Part shown: in pieces, positions 46,915-56,176 of the stretch
How the letters are laid out: every line of letters starts with the position of its first letter
Numbering within the stretch: position 1 is the stretch's first letter
Source: JACKOB01 sp024234575
GTDB taxonomy: Bacteria > Pseudomonadota > Gammaproteobacteria > Pseudomonadales > Oleiphilaceae
Assembly: GCA_051208035.1 (NCBI GenBank)
Contig: JBPJFZ010000009.1
Location: 124,001 to 188,000 of the forward strand
Length of the DNA: 64,000 nt
Reading direction: 5' to 3'
Program-made: the position numbers and the translations under genes
The notes under the pieces: model-generated
Told to the model about the DNA's origin: nothing
Seen by the model: only the letters and a program-made list of their open reading frames with translations
Database searches by the model: none

Positions 46915-48399
46915 ATGATGTCTATACGAGGGGTGAGTGTCAGTTTTGTCATACTGGCCATGGTTTGTATAGCCTTCGCAGATATCGAAGTGATCGCCGC
47001 TGACCCCTGGTCGGAGTTTGGTAGAATTGGCTTAGGGTTTATCACTCCATCATTTTTTTCCTGGTCCGAATTACTCACCAGTCTCGTCAACACTATTGCT
47101 TTTGCCCTCGTTGGGGTGGCGGTAGCGGCGGGGCTGGGGCTATTACTGGCGCCCTTTTTTCACTGGCGCGTTGTGCGTTTGTTTTGCTCGTTTATCCGGT
47201 CTGTTCACGAGCTGTTCTGGGCGCTGCTTTTTTTGCAGGTCTTCGGGTTGCATACGGTTACAGGGCTGCTGGCGATCATCATCCCCTTCACCGGTATTTT
47301 TACCAAAGTGTACGCCGAGATTTTAGAGGAGGTAGATCAGCGCCCCCTCAATGCGCTACCAATCAAGGCGCTTAATACTGGCTCGGCATATATCTACGCG
47401 CGCCTGGCAGTAGCCTGGCCCCAGCTTGTCATTTATACCCGTTATCGTCTGGAGTGCGGCATTCGCAGCAGTTCTGTGCTGGGGTTTGTGGGGTTGCCGA
47501 CACTGGGGTTTCATCTTGAGACCTACTTTAAGCAGGGTGACTATTCTCAGGCTGCGGGAGTTTTGTACCTTTTTTTTCTGATTATCGCCAGTTTGCGGCT
47601 TTGGACCCATAGACGTGGTTTGTTAATACTGCTGCTGGTATCGCTGATATGGCTGCCGTTTGAGCTGTCCCCAAATCCGGAAATTATCCTGCGCTTCTTA
47701 ACCCACGATATTCTGCCCCAGCCAATGCGTGATGCTGCCAGTTTGTTCAGCGTTTCGGTCTGGGCGGAGATGTTTAACTGGTGCGTAAAGCTGGTACAGA
47801 CACAGGTGGGCATCGGCGTGTGGAATACGCTGCTGCTGACGATGATTTCACTGGTGGGCAGTGGCATCGTTACACTGCTGCTTTATCCGCTGGTATCACC
47901 GCTGTTTTTCCGAAAACGTTGGCGTCTGCCCGGGCATCTTTTTCTGGTGGTATTGCGGTCTATTCCCGAGCTGATGCTCGCTTTTGTCGTAGTGGTCATG
48001 GTCGGGCCCTCCATGCTTCCTGCCATCATAGCGCTGAGCCTACACAATGGGGCCATTATTGCCCACCTGATTGGTCACTCAACCGTAACCGTTAAACTAC
48101 CCCTAGGGGCGTCAAAGGGCCTTAATCGTTATGCCTACGAAGTTACGCCGCGCATTTACCGGCCTTTTCTCGCTTTCTTGTTTTATCGTTGGGAAGTTAT
48201 TCTGCGCGAGAGCGCCATTCTCGGTATTCTTGGTATCCACACGCTAGGGTTTTACGTGGACTCAGCCTTCGAAGAACTTCGATTTGATCGGGCACTTTTT
48301 TTGATTTTAATCACGGCACTGCTGAATATCTTGGTAGATATTGTGTCCAGGCGCATCAGAAAACAACTGCGACTGACGGCTTTACCTGAAATCCGTTAG
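46915..48399 (+). CDS. Fused two-domain ABC permease, PhnE-like
   Basis: 494 aa, one chain carrying two BPD_transp_1-type permease halves (about 55-230 and 290-485) where most phosphonate systems use two copies of one shorter PhnE. Each half has an EAA-type loop, the first GLPTLGFH context and the second GIHTLGFYV. The frame opens 30 bases upstream inside the ATPase gene; the ATG at 46915 is preferred. Completes the transporter beside selU and selD. Confidence 0.82.
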   Translation: MMSIRGVSVSFVILAMVCIAFADIEVIAADPWSEFGRIGLGFITPSFFSWSELLTSLVNTIAFALVGVAVAAGLGLLLAPFFHWRVVRLFCSFIRSVHELFWALLFLQVFGLHTVTGLLAIIIPFTGIFTKVYAEILEEVDQRPLNALPIKALNTGSAYIYARLAVAWPQLVIYTRYRLECGIRSSSVLGFVGLPTLGFHLETYFKQGDYSQAAGVLYLFFLIIASLRLWTHRRGLLILLLVSLIWLPFELSPNPEIILRFLTHDILPQPMRDAASLFSVSVWAEMFNWCVKLVQTQVGIGVWNTLLLTMISLVGSGIVTLLLYPLVSPLFFRKRWRLPGHLFLVVLRSIPELMLAFVVVVMVGPSMLPAIIALSLHNGAIIAHLIGHSTVTVKLPLGASKGLNRYAYEVTPRIYRPFLAFLFYRWEVILRESAILGILGIHTLGFYVDSAFEELRFDRALFLILITALLNILVDIVSRRIRKQLRLTALPEIR

Positions 48400-48456
48400 G
48401 GCCTTTACGCGTATCTGGCTCTGAAAAACTCGTTAACCGCCCCGATAAGAGAGCTT

Positions 48457-50727
48457 ATGAATACGGCAAAGGATGTTCCGATTAATCAGGATCTGGTGTT
48501 GATTGGCGGTGGCCACGCTCATGCAATAGCCCTAAAAATGCTGGCAATGCGTCACTTGGCTGGGGTGCGTATCACCTTGATTTCCAGTTTCGTGCAAACA
48601 CCTTATTCTGGCATGTTACCTGGCCTGATCGCTGGCAATTACGATTACGATGAAGTGCATATTGATCTGGGCAGGCTATGCCGGGCCCTGGGAGTTCGTT
48701 TTATCGAAGATACCGTTACCGGTCTTGATCTCGATAACAAAACAGTATTTTGCCAGCAACACCCCCCTTTTCAGTATGATGTTTTATCAATTGATACAGG
48801 TTCTGCACCAGACCGGTCGTCTGTTCCTGGTGCCAGTGCACTGACCACAGCGGTAAAACCTGTCGATCAGTTTTTAAGTTACTGGTCCCAGTTGCAACAG
48901 CGGCTGTTACGGGATGAATCCGGCAAAGACATACACATAGGCGCAGTTGGCGCGGGGGCCAGTGGCGTTGAAGTGGTGTTGGCAATGCAATATCGGTTGC
49001 AGCAGTATTTCGAAGCAAAAAAGAAAACCACCAGCCATCTGCATTTTCATCTGGTCGCGGCTACCGAAGAAGTTTTACCCAGCCATAATCGTAAAGTGCG
49101 CCACACTTATTCTAAAGTTCTGCGAGACCGCAATGTGAGCGTACACAACGGGTTTCGTGTCACACGGGTCGATAATGGTGTGTTGTTTGACGACAGCCGC
49201 ACTGGCGAGCCTCGTCAGTTAGCGCTGGATGAAATTATTTGGGCAATTTCAGCGGCAGCCCCAGCGTGGCCTCGTCAGTCGGGACTTGCTGTCACCAAGC
49301 AGGGATTTATCGAAGTAAACGCCTGTCTGCAATCCACTTCTCATGCAAACGTTTTTGCTGCAGGGGATATCGCCGACGTTGTCGGCTACCCGAGGCCAAA
49401 GGCTGGTGTTTTCGCGGTTAGACAAGGGCCACCATTGGCTAAAAATCTTGAACGTGCACTAAAAAATCAATCGCTATCCCGTTTTTCTCCCCAGCGGCAA
49501 TTCTTAAGCCTGGTAAGCACCGGTAACCGTTATGCAGTGGCATCCCGAGGTCGCTGGACACTATCCGGAGCTTGGGTGTGGCGTTGGAAAGACAGTATTG
49601 ACAGAAAATTTATGCGAGGCTTTAGCGAACTAAATGGCCCCATGGCTTTACCTGATAAGGTTGGCTCAGCACTAAGCCAACAACCGTCTGCAGAAATAGT
49701 CAGTATGCGCTGTGGTGGTTGCGGGGCCAAAGTGGGTCAGCCCATTTTGAATCGTGTTATCCGGCAATTATCGACGAAGTTTATGGATCGAGTCGATATT
49801 GGTGTTGGGCAACCGGACGATGCCGCTGTTTTTAGCGTACCTGCGGGAAAGCTGCTGGTGCAGTCTGTTGATGCTTTTCGACGCTTTATAGATGATGACT
49901 ACGTGTTTGGCCAAATCGCTGCCAACCACGCGTTGGGGGATATTTTTGCCATGGGTGCGACACCCCACAGTGCCCAGGCCCTAGTGACACTGCCTTTTGC
50001 CAGTGAAGAAAAGGTCGAGCAGCAACTGTTGCATCTAATGATGGGGGCGGCGAAGGTTTTTGATGAATGTGAAATGCCCATTATTGGTGGACACACAGCC
50101 GAAGGGGCAGAGTTAAGCTTGGGTTTTGCGATAAATGGGCTAGCGAGTGCCGAGCAGCTGCTGAAGAAGGGCGGTCTAAAGGTGGGAGATAAACTGATAC
50201 TTACCAAACCTCTGGGTACAGGCACATTGTTTGCCGCAGATATGCGTGGTCTGGCACATGGGTTATGGGTAAAAAAAGCGATTGTTAGTATGCAGCAGTC
50301 GAATCTGCAGGCCAGTAAAATTTTGCAGCAATTCGGCGCGACAGCCTGTACGGATGTGACCGGCTTTGGACTGGCGGGACATTTAATGGAGATGTTGCAG
50401 GCTTCGCGAACAAATGCATTGCTCTCACTGGCTTCGTTGCCAGTGTTAGACGGGGCTGTTGACTGTATTCAGTCGGGTATTTTAAGCACCCTGCATGCAC
50501 AAAACAGGCAAATTGAGGCAAAACTTGCCACTTGGTTAAGTTTTAATGAGCGTGGCTGTGAGCACTCGCCTGCGTTGTTAGAGGTGATATTTGATCCACA
50601 AACGGCGGGAGGGTTGTTGGCTGGTATTGCTGCCGATCAGGCTGAGTCTTGTCTGAAAAGACTGCATGATGCGGGCTATAAAAAGGCCGTAATTGTTGCG
50701 GAGGTTACCGCTAGAGACGAGCAATGA
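48457..50727 (+). CDS. selD: Selenide, water dikinase SelD fused to a flavin disulphide-reductase-like domain
   Basis: 756 aa. The N-terminal half (about 1-390) is an NADH-dehydrogenase-like flavoprotein with the FAD motif IGGGHAHAIALK and a second dinucleotide site GAGASGVEVVL. The C-terminal half is SelD, with C419 and C422 in RCGGCGAKVG followed by the AIRS/SelD ATP-binding domains (DDAAVF, GHTAEGAELSLG). SelD makes selenophosphate for SelU; the flavin half may reduce selenium oxyanions to selenide in the same chain. No Sec codon. Ends at a strong hairpin. Confidence 0.93.
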   Translation: MNTAKDVPINQDLVLIGGGHAHAIALKMLAMRHLAGVRITLISSFVQTPYSGMLPGLIAGNYDYDEVHIDLGRLCRALGVRFIEDTVTGLDLDNKTVFCQQHPPFQYDVLSIDTGSAPDRSSVPGASALTTAVKPVDQFLSYWSQLQQRLLRDESGKDIHIGAVGAGASGVEVVLAMQYRLQQYFEAKKKTTSHLHFHLVAATEEVLPSHNRKVRHTYSKVLRDRNVSVHNGFRVTRVDNGVLFDDSRTGEPRQLALDEIIWAISAAAPAWPRQSGLAVTKQGFIEVNACLQSTSHANVFAAGDIADVVGYPRPKAGVFAVRQGPPLAKNLERALKNQSLSRFSPQRQFLSLVSTGNRYAVASRGRWTLSGAWVWRWKDSIDRKFMRGFSELNGPMALPDKVGSALSQQPSAEIVSMRCGGCGAKVGQPILNRVIRQLSTKFMDRVDIGVGQPDDAAVFSVPAGKLLVQSVDAFRRFIDDDYVFGQIAANHALGDIFAMGATPHSAQALVTLPFASEEKVEQQLLHLMMGAAKVFDECEMPIIGGHTAEGAELSLGFAINGLASAEQLLKKGGLKVGDKLILTKPLGTGTLFAADMRGLAHGLWVKKAIVSMQQSNLQASKILQQFGATACTDVTGFGLAGHLMEMLQASRTNALLSLASLPVLDGAVDCIQSGILSTLHAQNRQIEAKLATWLSFNERGCEHSPALLEVIFDPQTAGGLLAGIAADQAESCLKRLHDAGYKKAVIVAEVTARDEQ

Positions 50728-50740
50728 GAGCATGGAAAAT

Positions 50741-50776
50741 TGCTTCGTCAGGGGCACTTAACGCCCTGACGAAGCA
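50741..50776. terminator. Terminator hairpin after selD
   Basis: Perfect 13-base stem: TGCTTCGTCAGGG (50741-50753) and CCCTGACGAAGCA (50764-50776), 10-base loop, 14 bases after the selD stop. No long T-run, but stem strength and the convergent arrangement fit a bidirectional terminator. Confidence 0.65.
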
Positions 50777-50784
50777 GTGATAAA

Positions 50785-51250
50785 TTACTGCAAATTAAAG
50801 TTAAAGCAGCCATTAAAGGTTGTGGCATCTGCAGTGGTCAGATCAAAGCAGGCGTTTGCTGCATACTCACTGACGCTGTTCACCGTTACTGTGCCAGAGG
50901 TGGCGAGTTTACCTTCAGGAGCCTGACCTGTGCCACCGAACACCGGAGACACTACGCGAGCAGTTACCAGATTTGATGTAGCACCGTTTAAGCTGCTTGC
51001 AATGGAGTAGGTGCCCACTGCTGGAGCCTGGAAGAAGCTGAAGGCAAATTGGATGCGTCCCCAGCTATAGGTGCCGGCCACGTCAATGTTGCGTATGTTC
51101 GAGGTTTCATTACCACCAAAATCGCCGCCTGTCGTAGAAACGACACTGTCCACATTCAGAATGCTACCGCAGACTTCGGATGCACTCAGTGAGCCGCCAA
51201 CTAGGTTGGTACTGAATGAGAGGCTACCTTGACTAAATAAAGATGAATTA
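50785..51250 (-). pseudogene. 3' part of a secreted-protein gene split by the IS element
   Basis: Minus-strand codons from 51249 downwards continue in frame the gene whose 5' part is at 52107-52846. They encode 154 residues starting NSSLFSQGSL, beta-rich, Ser/Thr/Gly-rich, with four Cys and ending in NFNLQ. With the IS and one TA removed, the join codon is TCT and both halves form one 401-codon frame. As it stands, no proper start lies upstream of this part. Confidence 0.85.
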
Positions 51251-52104
51251 GGGGCTGTTGCCATTTGGCAATAAGTGGTTGATTTAAAATAGCAAACTCG
51301 CAATATTGTAGTTCTCACACAAACAATAACGAGTTTGCTATGCCCCGACTATTGCTCAGTGACGAGCTCTGGTTGAAGCTAAGGATAATCTTGCTTCACT
51401 TTGGTGTTTATGACAAGCACAACCTTCGCAAAATGGTGGAGGGAATGTTTTACCGTTTACGAACAGGATTGCCATGGAGAGATTTACCTGAGTACTTTGG
51501 TTCCTGGAATGCTATTTATAAGAAATTTAACAACTGGTCAGCAAAAGGTATTTGGCGAAAAGTGTTAAATTTTCTGGTCGATGATCCTGATCTGGAATGG
51601 GGGTTCATGGATGGCAGTTATGTAAGAGCTCATCAGCATAGTGCTGGAGCGCCTGGAGGCGGGTGTCAGGCTATAGGGCTCAGTAGAGGTGGAAATACAA
51701 GTAAAATACATTTGGTTGTAGATGGCTTCGGACTGCCTGTGCATTTTGAAATTACAGGCGGGCAAGTCCATGACTCAAGTGCTGCGGACAGTTTGCTTGA
51801 TAACTCGCCGGTCTTCGCGTCTACAATTGCAGATAAAGGCTACGATAAGGAAATGCTACGGGAAAAAATTCGTAGTAAAAACTCGGTGCCAGTGATACCA
51901 AGAAAGAGTAATTCTAAATTTGGTAATGAGGATATTGACTGGCACTTGTACAAAATGCGTCATCTTGTTGAGAATCAGTTTGCACGATTAAAACATTACC
52001 GAGCAATAGCTACTAGGTATGACAAACTGAAGAGAAATTTTGAATCAATGGTGGCTATGGCATGCGCATTTCAGTGGTTACCTATGTGAAATGGCAACAG
52101 GCCC
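51251..52104 (+). mobile_element. IS5-family insertion sequence, 854 bp
   Basis: The ends are inverted repeats of 16 bases with one mismatch: GGGGCTGTTGCCATTT at the left and GGGCCTGTTGCCATTT (complement of the right end). They are flanked by a TA on both sides (51249-51250 and 52105-52106), consistent with a 2-bp target duplication. The single transposase gene is intact. Looks like a recent, complete insertion of the IS427-like group. Confidence 0.88.
51340..52089 (+). CDS. tnpA: IS5-family transposase
   Basis: 249 aa in one frame (no frameshift as in many IS427-group elements). DDE residues lie in FMDGSYVRAH (first D), IADKGYD (second D) and VENQFARLKHYRAIATRYDK (E with the Y-2xR-3xE-6xK signature in related form). 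An N-terminal helix-turn-helix-like DUF4096 region (GLPWRDLPEYFGSW) is present. The gene fills most of the element and ends 15 bases before its right end. Confidence 0.92.
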   Translation: MPRLLLSDELWLKLRIILLHFGVYDKHNLRKMVEGMFYRLRTGLPWRDLPEYFGSWNAIYKKFNNWSAKGIWRKVLNFLVDDPDLEWGFMDGSYVRAHQHSAGAPGGGCQAIGLSRGGNTSKIHLVVDGFGLPVHFEITGGQVHDSSAADSLLDNSPVFASTIADKGYDKEMLREKIRSKNSVPVIPRKSNSKFGNEDIDWHLYKMRHLVENQFARLKHYRAIATRYDKLKRNFESMVAMACAFQWLPM

Positions 52105-52106
52105 TA

Positions 52107-52846
52107 GATATACGTTTGAAATCAATGGTACCTTGCGTGGTCGCGTTGCATTTGTATTCAAGCTTATAGTGATCGTCAGTAACTTTTACGTAATTAAAGC
52201 TTGTACCTGACGGGCAATATAGATCCTCTTCTTCGTCATCAGTTGTATCGCTAACAATCTCTTCTTTAAAGTCATCATCGCTCAGCTGTTCTGGTATAAC
52301 GGCGCTACACTCTGTAAACACAACATCGGTGGGGCTGTTAAACTTGATTGAATGAACGCTTGTCATGTCAATATCTGCGGTGTAGTTGGTTACGATTTGG
52401 GAACTGCCAAAGTCAAACGATTGGCTGCCTGCGTAGCTGAAGTCACCTTTCAGGCGCCAGATACCGGTTTTAGTGAAGAGATCGAAATTTTCCAGAGACA
52501 CAGATGTGCCCGTGCCCTCGCCTGAGCTACCGCCGGTAAGGGTCAGCATATCTGCCAGTGTACCGATATATTGCATACCACCAAAAATATCGCCCAGAAC
52601 CCATACTTCGTTCTGATTGTTGACGCCGACATAAAGGTTAGTTTGAGGGTAGAAACGATAGCGCCAGATGTCGAGCGTTTCGGTAGTGGATTGCTGAGGG
52701 AAAAGATCAGGATATTGGCTTTCTGCCCAGTTCAATAAGGTTTCAATATCGCTATTGGTATCGGCTTTTGCTAACGAACAGGCAAATAGCAGCGATAACA
52801 ACAGCGCAAAACAGTTCAGTTTGCGAATTATAGGCATATTAATCAC
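52107..52846 (-). pseudogene. 5' part of a secreted-protein gene split by the IS element
   Basis: Encodes 246 intact residues: signal peptide (to about residue 28), then an N-terminal module (about 30-100) of the form LLNWAESQYPDLFPQ, WRYRFYP, LYVGV and VGTLADML-like strands found singly in many secreted gammaproteobacterial proteins, then a beta-rich region. After the insertion, translation would run into the IS and stop after eight foreign residues (RACCHFT end). Gene likely inactivated; reconstructs to 401 codons. Confidence 0.85.
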
Positions 52847-53062
52847 TCCATTGAGGTTTGGTTTTGTTCTTAAGTTAACTGTGGGAGTTCTGTTATTGCG
52901 GGTCTGGCTGGGGTAATGAGGACGACAAAAATATCGCGGATTACGAGCACTCGTCGCAATAAAGCATTTCTATTCTTTCATGCTGTGCGGTGAAAGCAAA
53001 ATGAATTTTTTACTGAAGCTGGTGCGCCGAGCAGTGAATCGACAAAGGTTGTCGTGAGCCCA

Positions 53063-53272
53063 TCATTCCTCCATTTGCTTTCTTCGCTCTTCTGCCGCTT
53101 TGTCGATAATCAACTCTGTCTGACGAGCAGCCTCCAGCGCCTGCTGTTGCGCGTCAAACAAAACGTCAGGCTTTTGCTGTGCTGCGGGAGTAGTGACAGG
53201 CGCTTCCTTGCTGCAGGAGGCGATTGCCAGAAAGAACATGATCGCTGTGGCATAGCGTAGTTGTGGATTCAA
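53063..53272 (-). CDS. Small lipoprotein
   Basis: 69 aa. Lipobox AIASC (Cys near residue 20) after a hydrophobic stretch; the mature part is helical, Gln/Ala/Glu-rich and charged at the end. The start is TTG at 53272, supported by AAGGAG nine bases upstream; the only ATG in frame would cut the signal too short. Function unknown. Confidence 0.6.
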   Translation of the reverse strand: MNPQLRYATAIMFFLAIASCSKEAPVTTPAAQQKPDVLFDAQQQALEAARQTELIIDKAAEERRKQMEE

Positions 53273-53298
53273 AAGACAAGACTCCTTCAGTATGTGGA

Positions 53299-53763
53299 CT
53301 AGCGGGACATTTTATCCAATGCTCTCTTAACCATACGCTCAACGCCGCTTAACTTTGCTTTAAGTTGTGGTGAGCGCATATGATCATTTGCTTCGAAATT
53401 AAATTCAGCTCCGTACCGTAAGTGGTTTTTTTCCAGTGAGGTGCTTTTGATGGTGACAAAGATGTTCTCCAGTGTCACTTCTGTTTGGTCTACCACCAAT
53501 CGGAAATAAACTTTTAAAGACTGTCCCAGCTTATATTCATTTCGGCTTAAAAATGCGAAGCCGTTGCGGTTATAGTCGATCATGTTAACTGGCTCCCAGT
53601 CAGGTGTGCGCAACATCGACGGCTTAACTTTAACCTTGGTAACCACAGTCAAGGTAGGCACGCGGCCATAAACCCGCCTGTCACCTTCGTGCTTGACCTT
53701 TATTCGCAGTGGATTTTTCCGGTCACCCGGTATGGTCTTTTCGTTGTCCAACCGTCTATGCAC
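53299..53763 (-). CDS. PilZ-like domain protein
   Basis: 154 aa, GTG start. The N-terminal RRVYGRVPT and later NMIDYNRNGFAFLS match the two PilZ signature regions (RxxxR, and N/DxSxxG in altered form). Similar in size and order to the protein at 29883-30344, so the window carries two relatives. Presumed c-di-GMP effector; ligand residues are not fully canonical. Confidence 0.65.
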   Translation of the reverse strand: MHRRLDNEKTIPGDRKNPLRIKVKHEGDRRVYGRVPTLTVVTKVKVKPSMLRTPDWEPVNMIDYNRNGFAFLSRNEYKLGQSLKVYFRLVVDQTEVTLENIFVTIKSTSLEKNHLRYGAEFNFEANDHMRSPQLKAKLSGVERMVKRALDKMSR

Positions 53764-53926
53764 TCAGCTTTTATAGTGGGAGCGTTGCTCTATAACTATA
53801 AACCAAAATACAGAATTCACCCTTTCGGTTAACGTTGCGCAACTAATTTAGTGCAATATGCGATTCGATAAAGCCATTTGTTTGCTATATAGGTAAAATG
53901 GCGATGCGTTCACTTTTGAGGTCGTT

Positions 53927-54817
53927 ATGTTTTCTTTCTCACATCTTTTACTGCTATTGGTTGCCGCTATTTGGGGATTCGCTTTTGTGGCGCAAACTAC
54001 CGGCATGGCTCATTTAGGCCCGCACAGTTTTAACGCCGCGCGATTTTTGTTGGCGGCGATTTCGTTAATTCCTTTACTTTTTATTTTTAGTAAAGGGCGT
54101 CTGCCTCACGGTAAAACTTTTTACATTGGCGGGCTTCTGGCAGGGGCCATTCTTTATTGTGGATTTACTTTTCAACAAATGGGGTTGCAGTTCACCACCG
54201 CAGGAAACGCCGGGTTTATCACCGGAATGTACATAGTGATTGTGCCGGTGATGGGGATTTTTTTAAAACACGTTACCACGATTAAAATGTGGGCAGGGGT
54301 CATTCTGGCGGTCATCGGGCTCTACTGTCTATCTATCGGCCCAGACTTCTCTATGGGGTATGGTGACTTTTTGGAGCTAGTAGGTGCTTTTTTCTGGGCC
54401 GCGCATGTCTTGGTTATCAGTTGGCTTTCGCGCAAAGTTGATGCTGTGAGTCTGGCAATCAGCCAATTTTTTGTGGCCTCTGTTTTGGCGATTATTACTG
54501 CCTGTTTGCTTGAGTCACCTTCAATGGTGGATTTTCAGGCGGCAAGTTTATCTTTGCTGTATGCGGGCGTGGCTTCAAGCGGCGTAGCGTTTACTTTGCA
54601 GATCATTGCCCAGAAAAAAGTTGATCCGGGCATGACTGCGTTGATTCTTTCAACAGAGGCTGTTTTTGCCGTGCTGGGTGGATATCTGCTCTTAGATGAA
54701 GTGTTAACGATAAAAGAGCTGACAGGATGCGCACTGATGCTTTCGGGCATGATTGTAAGCCAATGGCCCGAGCGTCGTTTAGCAAAGGTGAAAGACAGAC
54801 TGATCACTGACGCATAG
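53927..54817 (+). CDS. EamA/DMT-family transporter
   Basis: 296 aa with ten hydrophobic segments in two repeated EamA halves (AAIWGFAFVAQ near the start, STEAVFAVLGGYLLLDEVLT in the second half). Drug/metabolite exporter group; substrate unknown. GAGG lies six bases before the ATG. Confidence 0.88.
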   Translation: MFSFSHLLLLLVAAIWGFAFVAQTTGMAHLGPHSFNAARFLLAAISLIPLLFIFSKGRLPHGKTFYIGGLLAGAILYCGFTFQQMGLQFTTAGNAGFITGMYIVIVPVMGIFLKHVTTIKMWAGVILAVIGLYCLSIGPDFSMGYGDFLELVGAFFWAAHVLVISWLSRKVDAVSLAISQFFVASVLAIITACLLESPSMVDFQAASLSLLYAGVASSGVAFTLQIIAQKKVDPGMTALILSTEAVFAVLGGYLLLDEVLTIKELTGCALMLSGMIVSQWPERRLAKVKDRLITDA

Positions 54818-54840
54818 CTTCAGCCCCCTGCGGGGCCGAG

Positions 54841-54886
54841 AGTCAGGGCAAGCTGTTGTATCCGCTCGCCCTGACTGTTTCTGTTT
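54841..54886. terminator. Intrinsic terminator between convergent genes
   Basis: AGTCAGGGC (54841-54849) pairs with GCCCTGACT (54868-54876), followed by GTTTCTGTTT. Serves the EamA gene and perhaps the convergent flavin oxidoreductase. Confidence 0.65.
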
Positions 54887-56153
54887 AGGCACGACGCTTT
54901 TTAAATGCGTAAATACCGGCACCAGCCAGCGTTTTCGCAAAGGCAAGCCATTCGCTCATTTTTGGATCAGGCGACTTTTTATCCGCCATGCGGGCAAGCT
55001 GAAATTCGTACCAGGTAATGTCCAGCATGGCCATCTTATCGACAGCTTTTACGCCAGTGGTAAGAGGGCGCAGGGTGATTTCATACGCAGGGTTCTGTAT
55101 CACACTGTTGGGGAGATCCGGATCAACCGCCAATGGGCGGGCTAAACCGATAAAATCGCAGGCACCGCCGCGTAATGCTTCCGTCATGCCGCCAGCACTG
55201 CGAAAGCCACCCGTTACCACCAAAGGTGTTTTGGTATGCTTTCGCACCGATTCCGCATAGTCGAGAAAATAGGCTTCCCGTTTTACCGTGCTTTCCTTTT
55301 TAACATCCGCTGCTTTAACTTCTGATTTATCACGACGTCCAACCATTGCCGGGCTCTCGTAAGTGCCGCCAGAAATTTCAATTAGATCGATACCTTCTTC
55401 TGATAGTTTTTGAATCACCTGCATTGAATCTTCTTCAGAGAAACCACCCTTCATAAAATCGGCAGAGTTGAGCTTGATGCCAACTGGGAAGTCTTTTCCC
55501 ACTTCTTTGCGAATGGCCCGATACACTTCAACAACGAAACGCATTCGGTTCTCGAGTGAGCCACCCCATTTGTCTGTGCGCTGATTGTGCCCAGGTGATA
55601 AAAACTGGCTTACCAGATAGCCATGCGCGCCATGTATTTGCACGCCGGTAAAGCCAGACTCTTTCGACAGTTTTGCGGCGGTAGCAAATTTACCAATAAT
55701 GCCCAGAATCTCTGGCTCGGTAAGTGCTCGCGGTTTGTTAAAGCCTTTTTCCAGGCCGCGCTTTAAGGCAATGGCAGAAGGCGCAACAGGCTCTTTGGCA
55801 ATAAAATTGGGGATCTGCTTGCCTGGATGATTCAGCTGGGCCCACAGATGTGAGTTGTTCTCTGTGCCCGCCTTCGTCCAGGCTTTGAATAGGGTGAGGT
55901 CACTTTTGTCATCAAGCACCACATTTTTAGGTTCACCTAAAGCCGTGCGGTCAATCATGATATTGCCCGACATCATCAAGCCGATACCACCTTGCGCCCA
56001 ACGTCGATAGAGATTCGCGAGACCTTTACCAGGGTTGTGATGTTTATCACCAAGCTGTTCACTCATTGCTGATTTGAACAGCCTGTTTTTGATCACTGTA
56101 CCTGTTGGTAATGTGAATTGGCTGTCCAGTGTGAGTTTGGTTGATGCCGTCAT
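54885..56153 (-). CDS. NADH:flavin oxidoreductase (Old Yellow Enzyme family)
   Basis: 422 aa. The OYE barrel shows QLNHPGKQ near residue 106, active-site HGAHGYL (about 180) and SPGHNQRTDKWGGSLENRMRF (about 190-210). It reduces activated alkenes such as quinones and enones using FMN. GGAG precedes the ATG. A dyad 24 bases upstream is shared with the promoter of the TetR gene, so the pair resembles nemR-nemA. Confidence 0.9.
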   Translation of the reverse strand: MTASTKLTLDSQFTLPTGTVIKNRLFKSAMSEQLGDKHHNPGKGLANLYRRWAQGGIGLMMSGNIMIDRTALGEPKNVVLDDKSDLTLFKAWTKAGTENNSHLWAQLNHPGKQIPNFIAKEPVAPSAIALKRGLEKGFNKPRALTEPEILGIIGKFATAAKLSKESGFTGVQIHGAHGYLVSQFLSPGHNQRTDKWGGSLENRMRFVVEVYRAIRKEVGKDFPVGIKLNSADFMKGGFSEEDSMQVIQKLSEEGIDLIEISGGTYESPAMVGRRDKSEVKAADVKKESTVKREAYFLDYAESVRKHTKTPLVVTGGFRSAGGMTEALRGGACDFIGLARPLAVDPDLPNSVIQNPAYEITLRPLTTGVKAVDKMAMLDITWYEFQLARMADKKSPDPKMSEWLAFAKTLAGAGIYAFKKRRA

Positions 56154-56176
56154 GTTTTTCTCCGTTACTAATCTAT

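Noticed and set aside
45323..48399. Phosphonate/phosphite uptake system
   Set aside because: The proteins are PhnDCE-like, but no C-P lyase or ptx gene is near and the genes lie between selU and selD, so selenium is the better reading.
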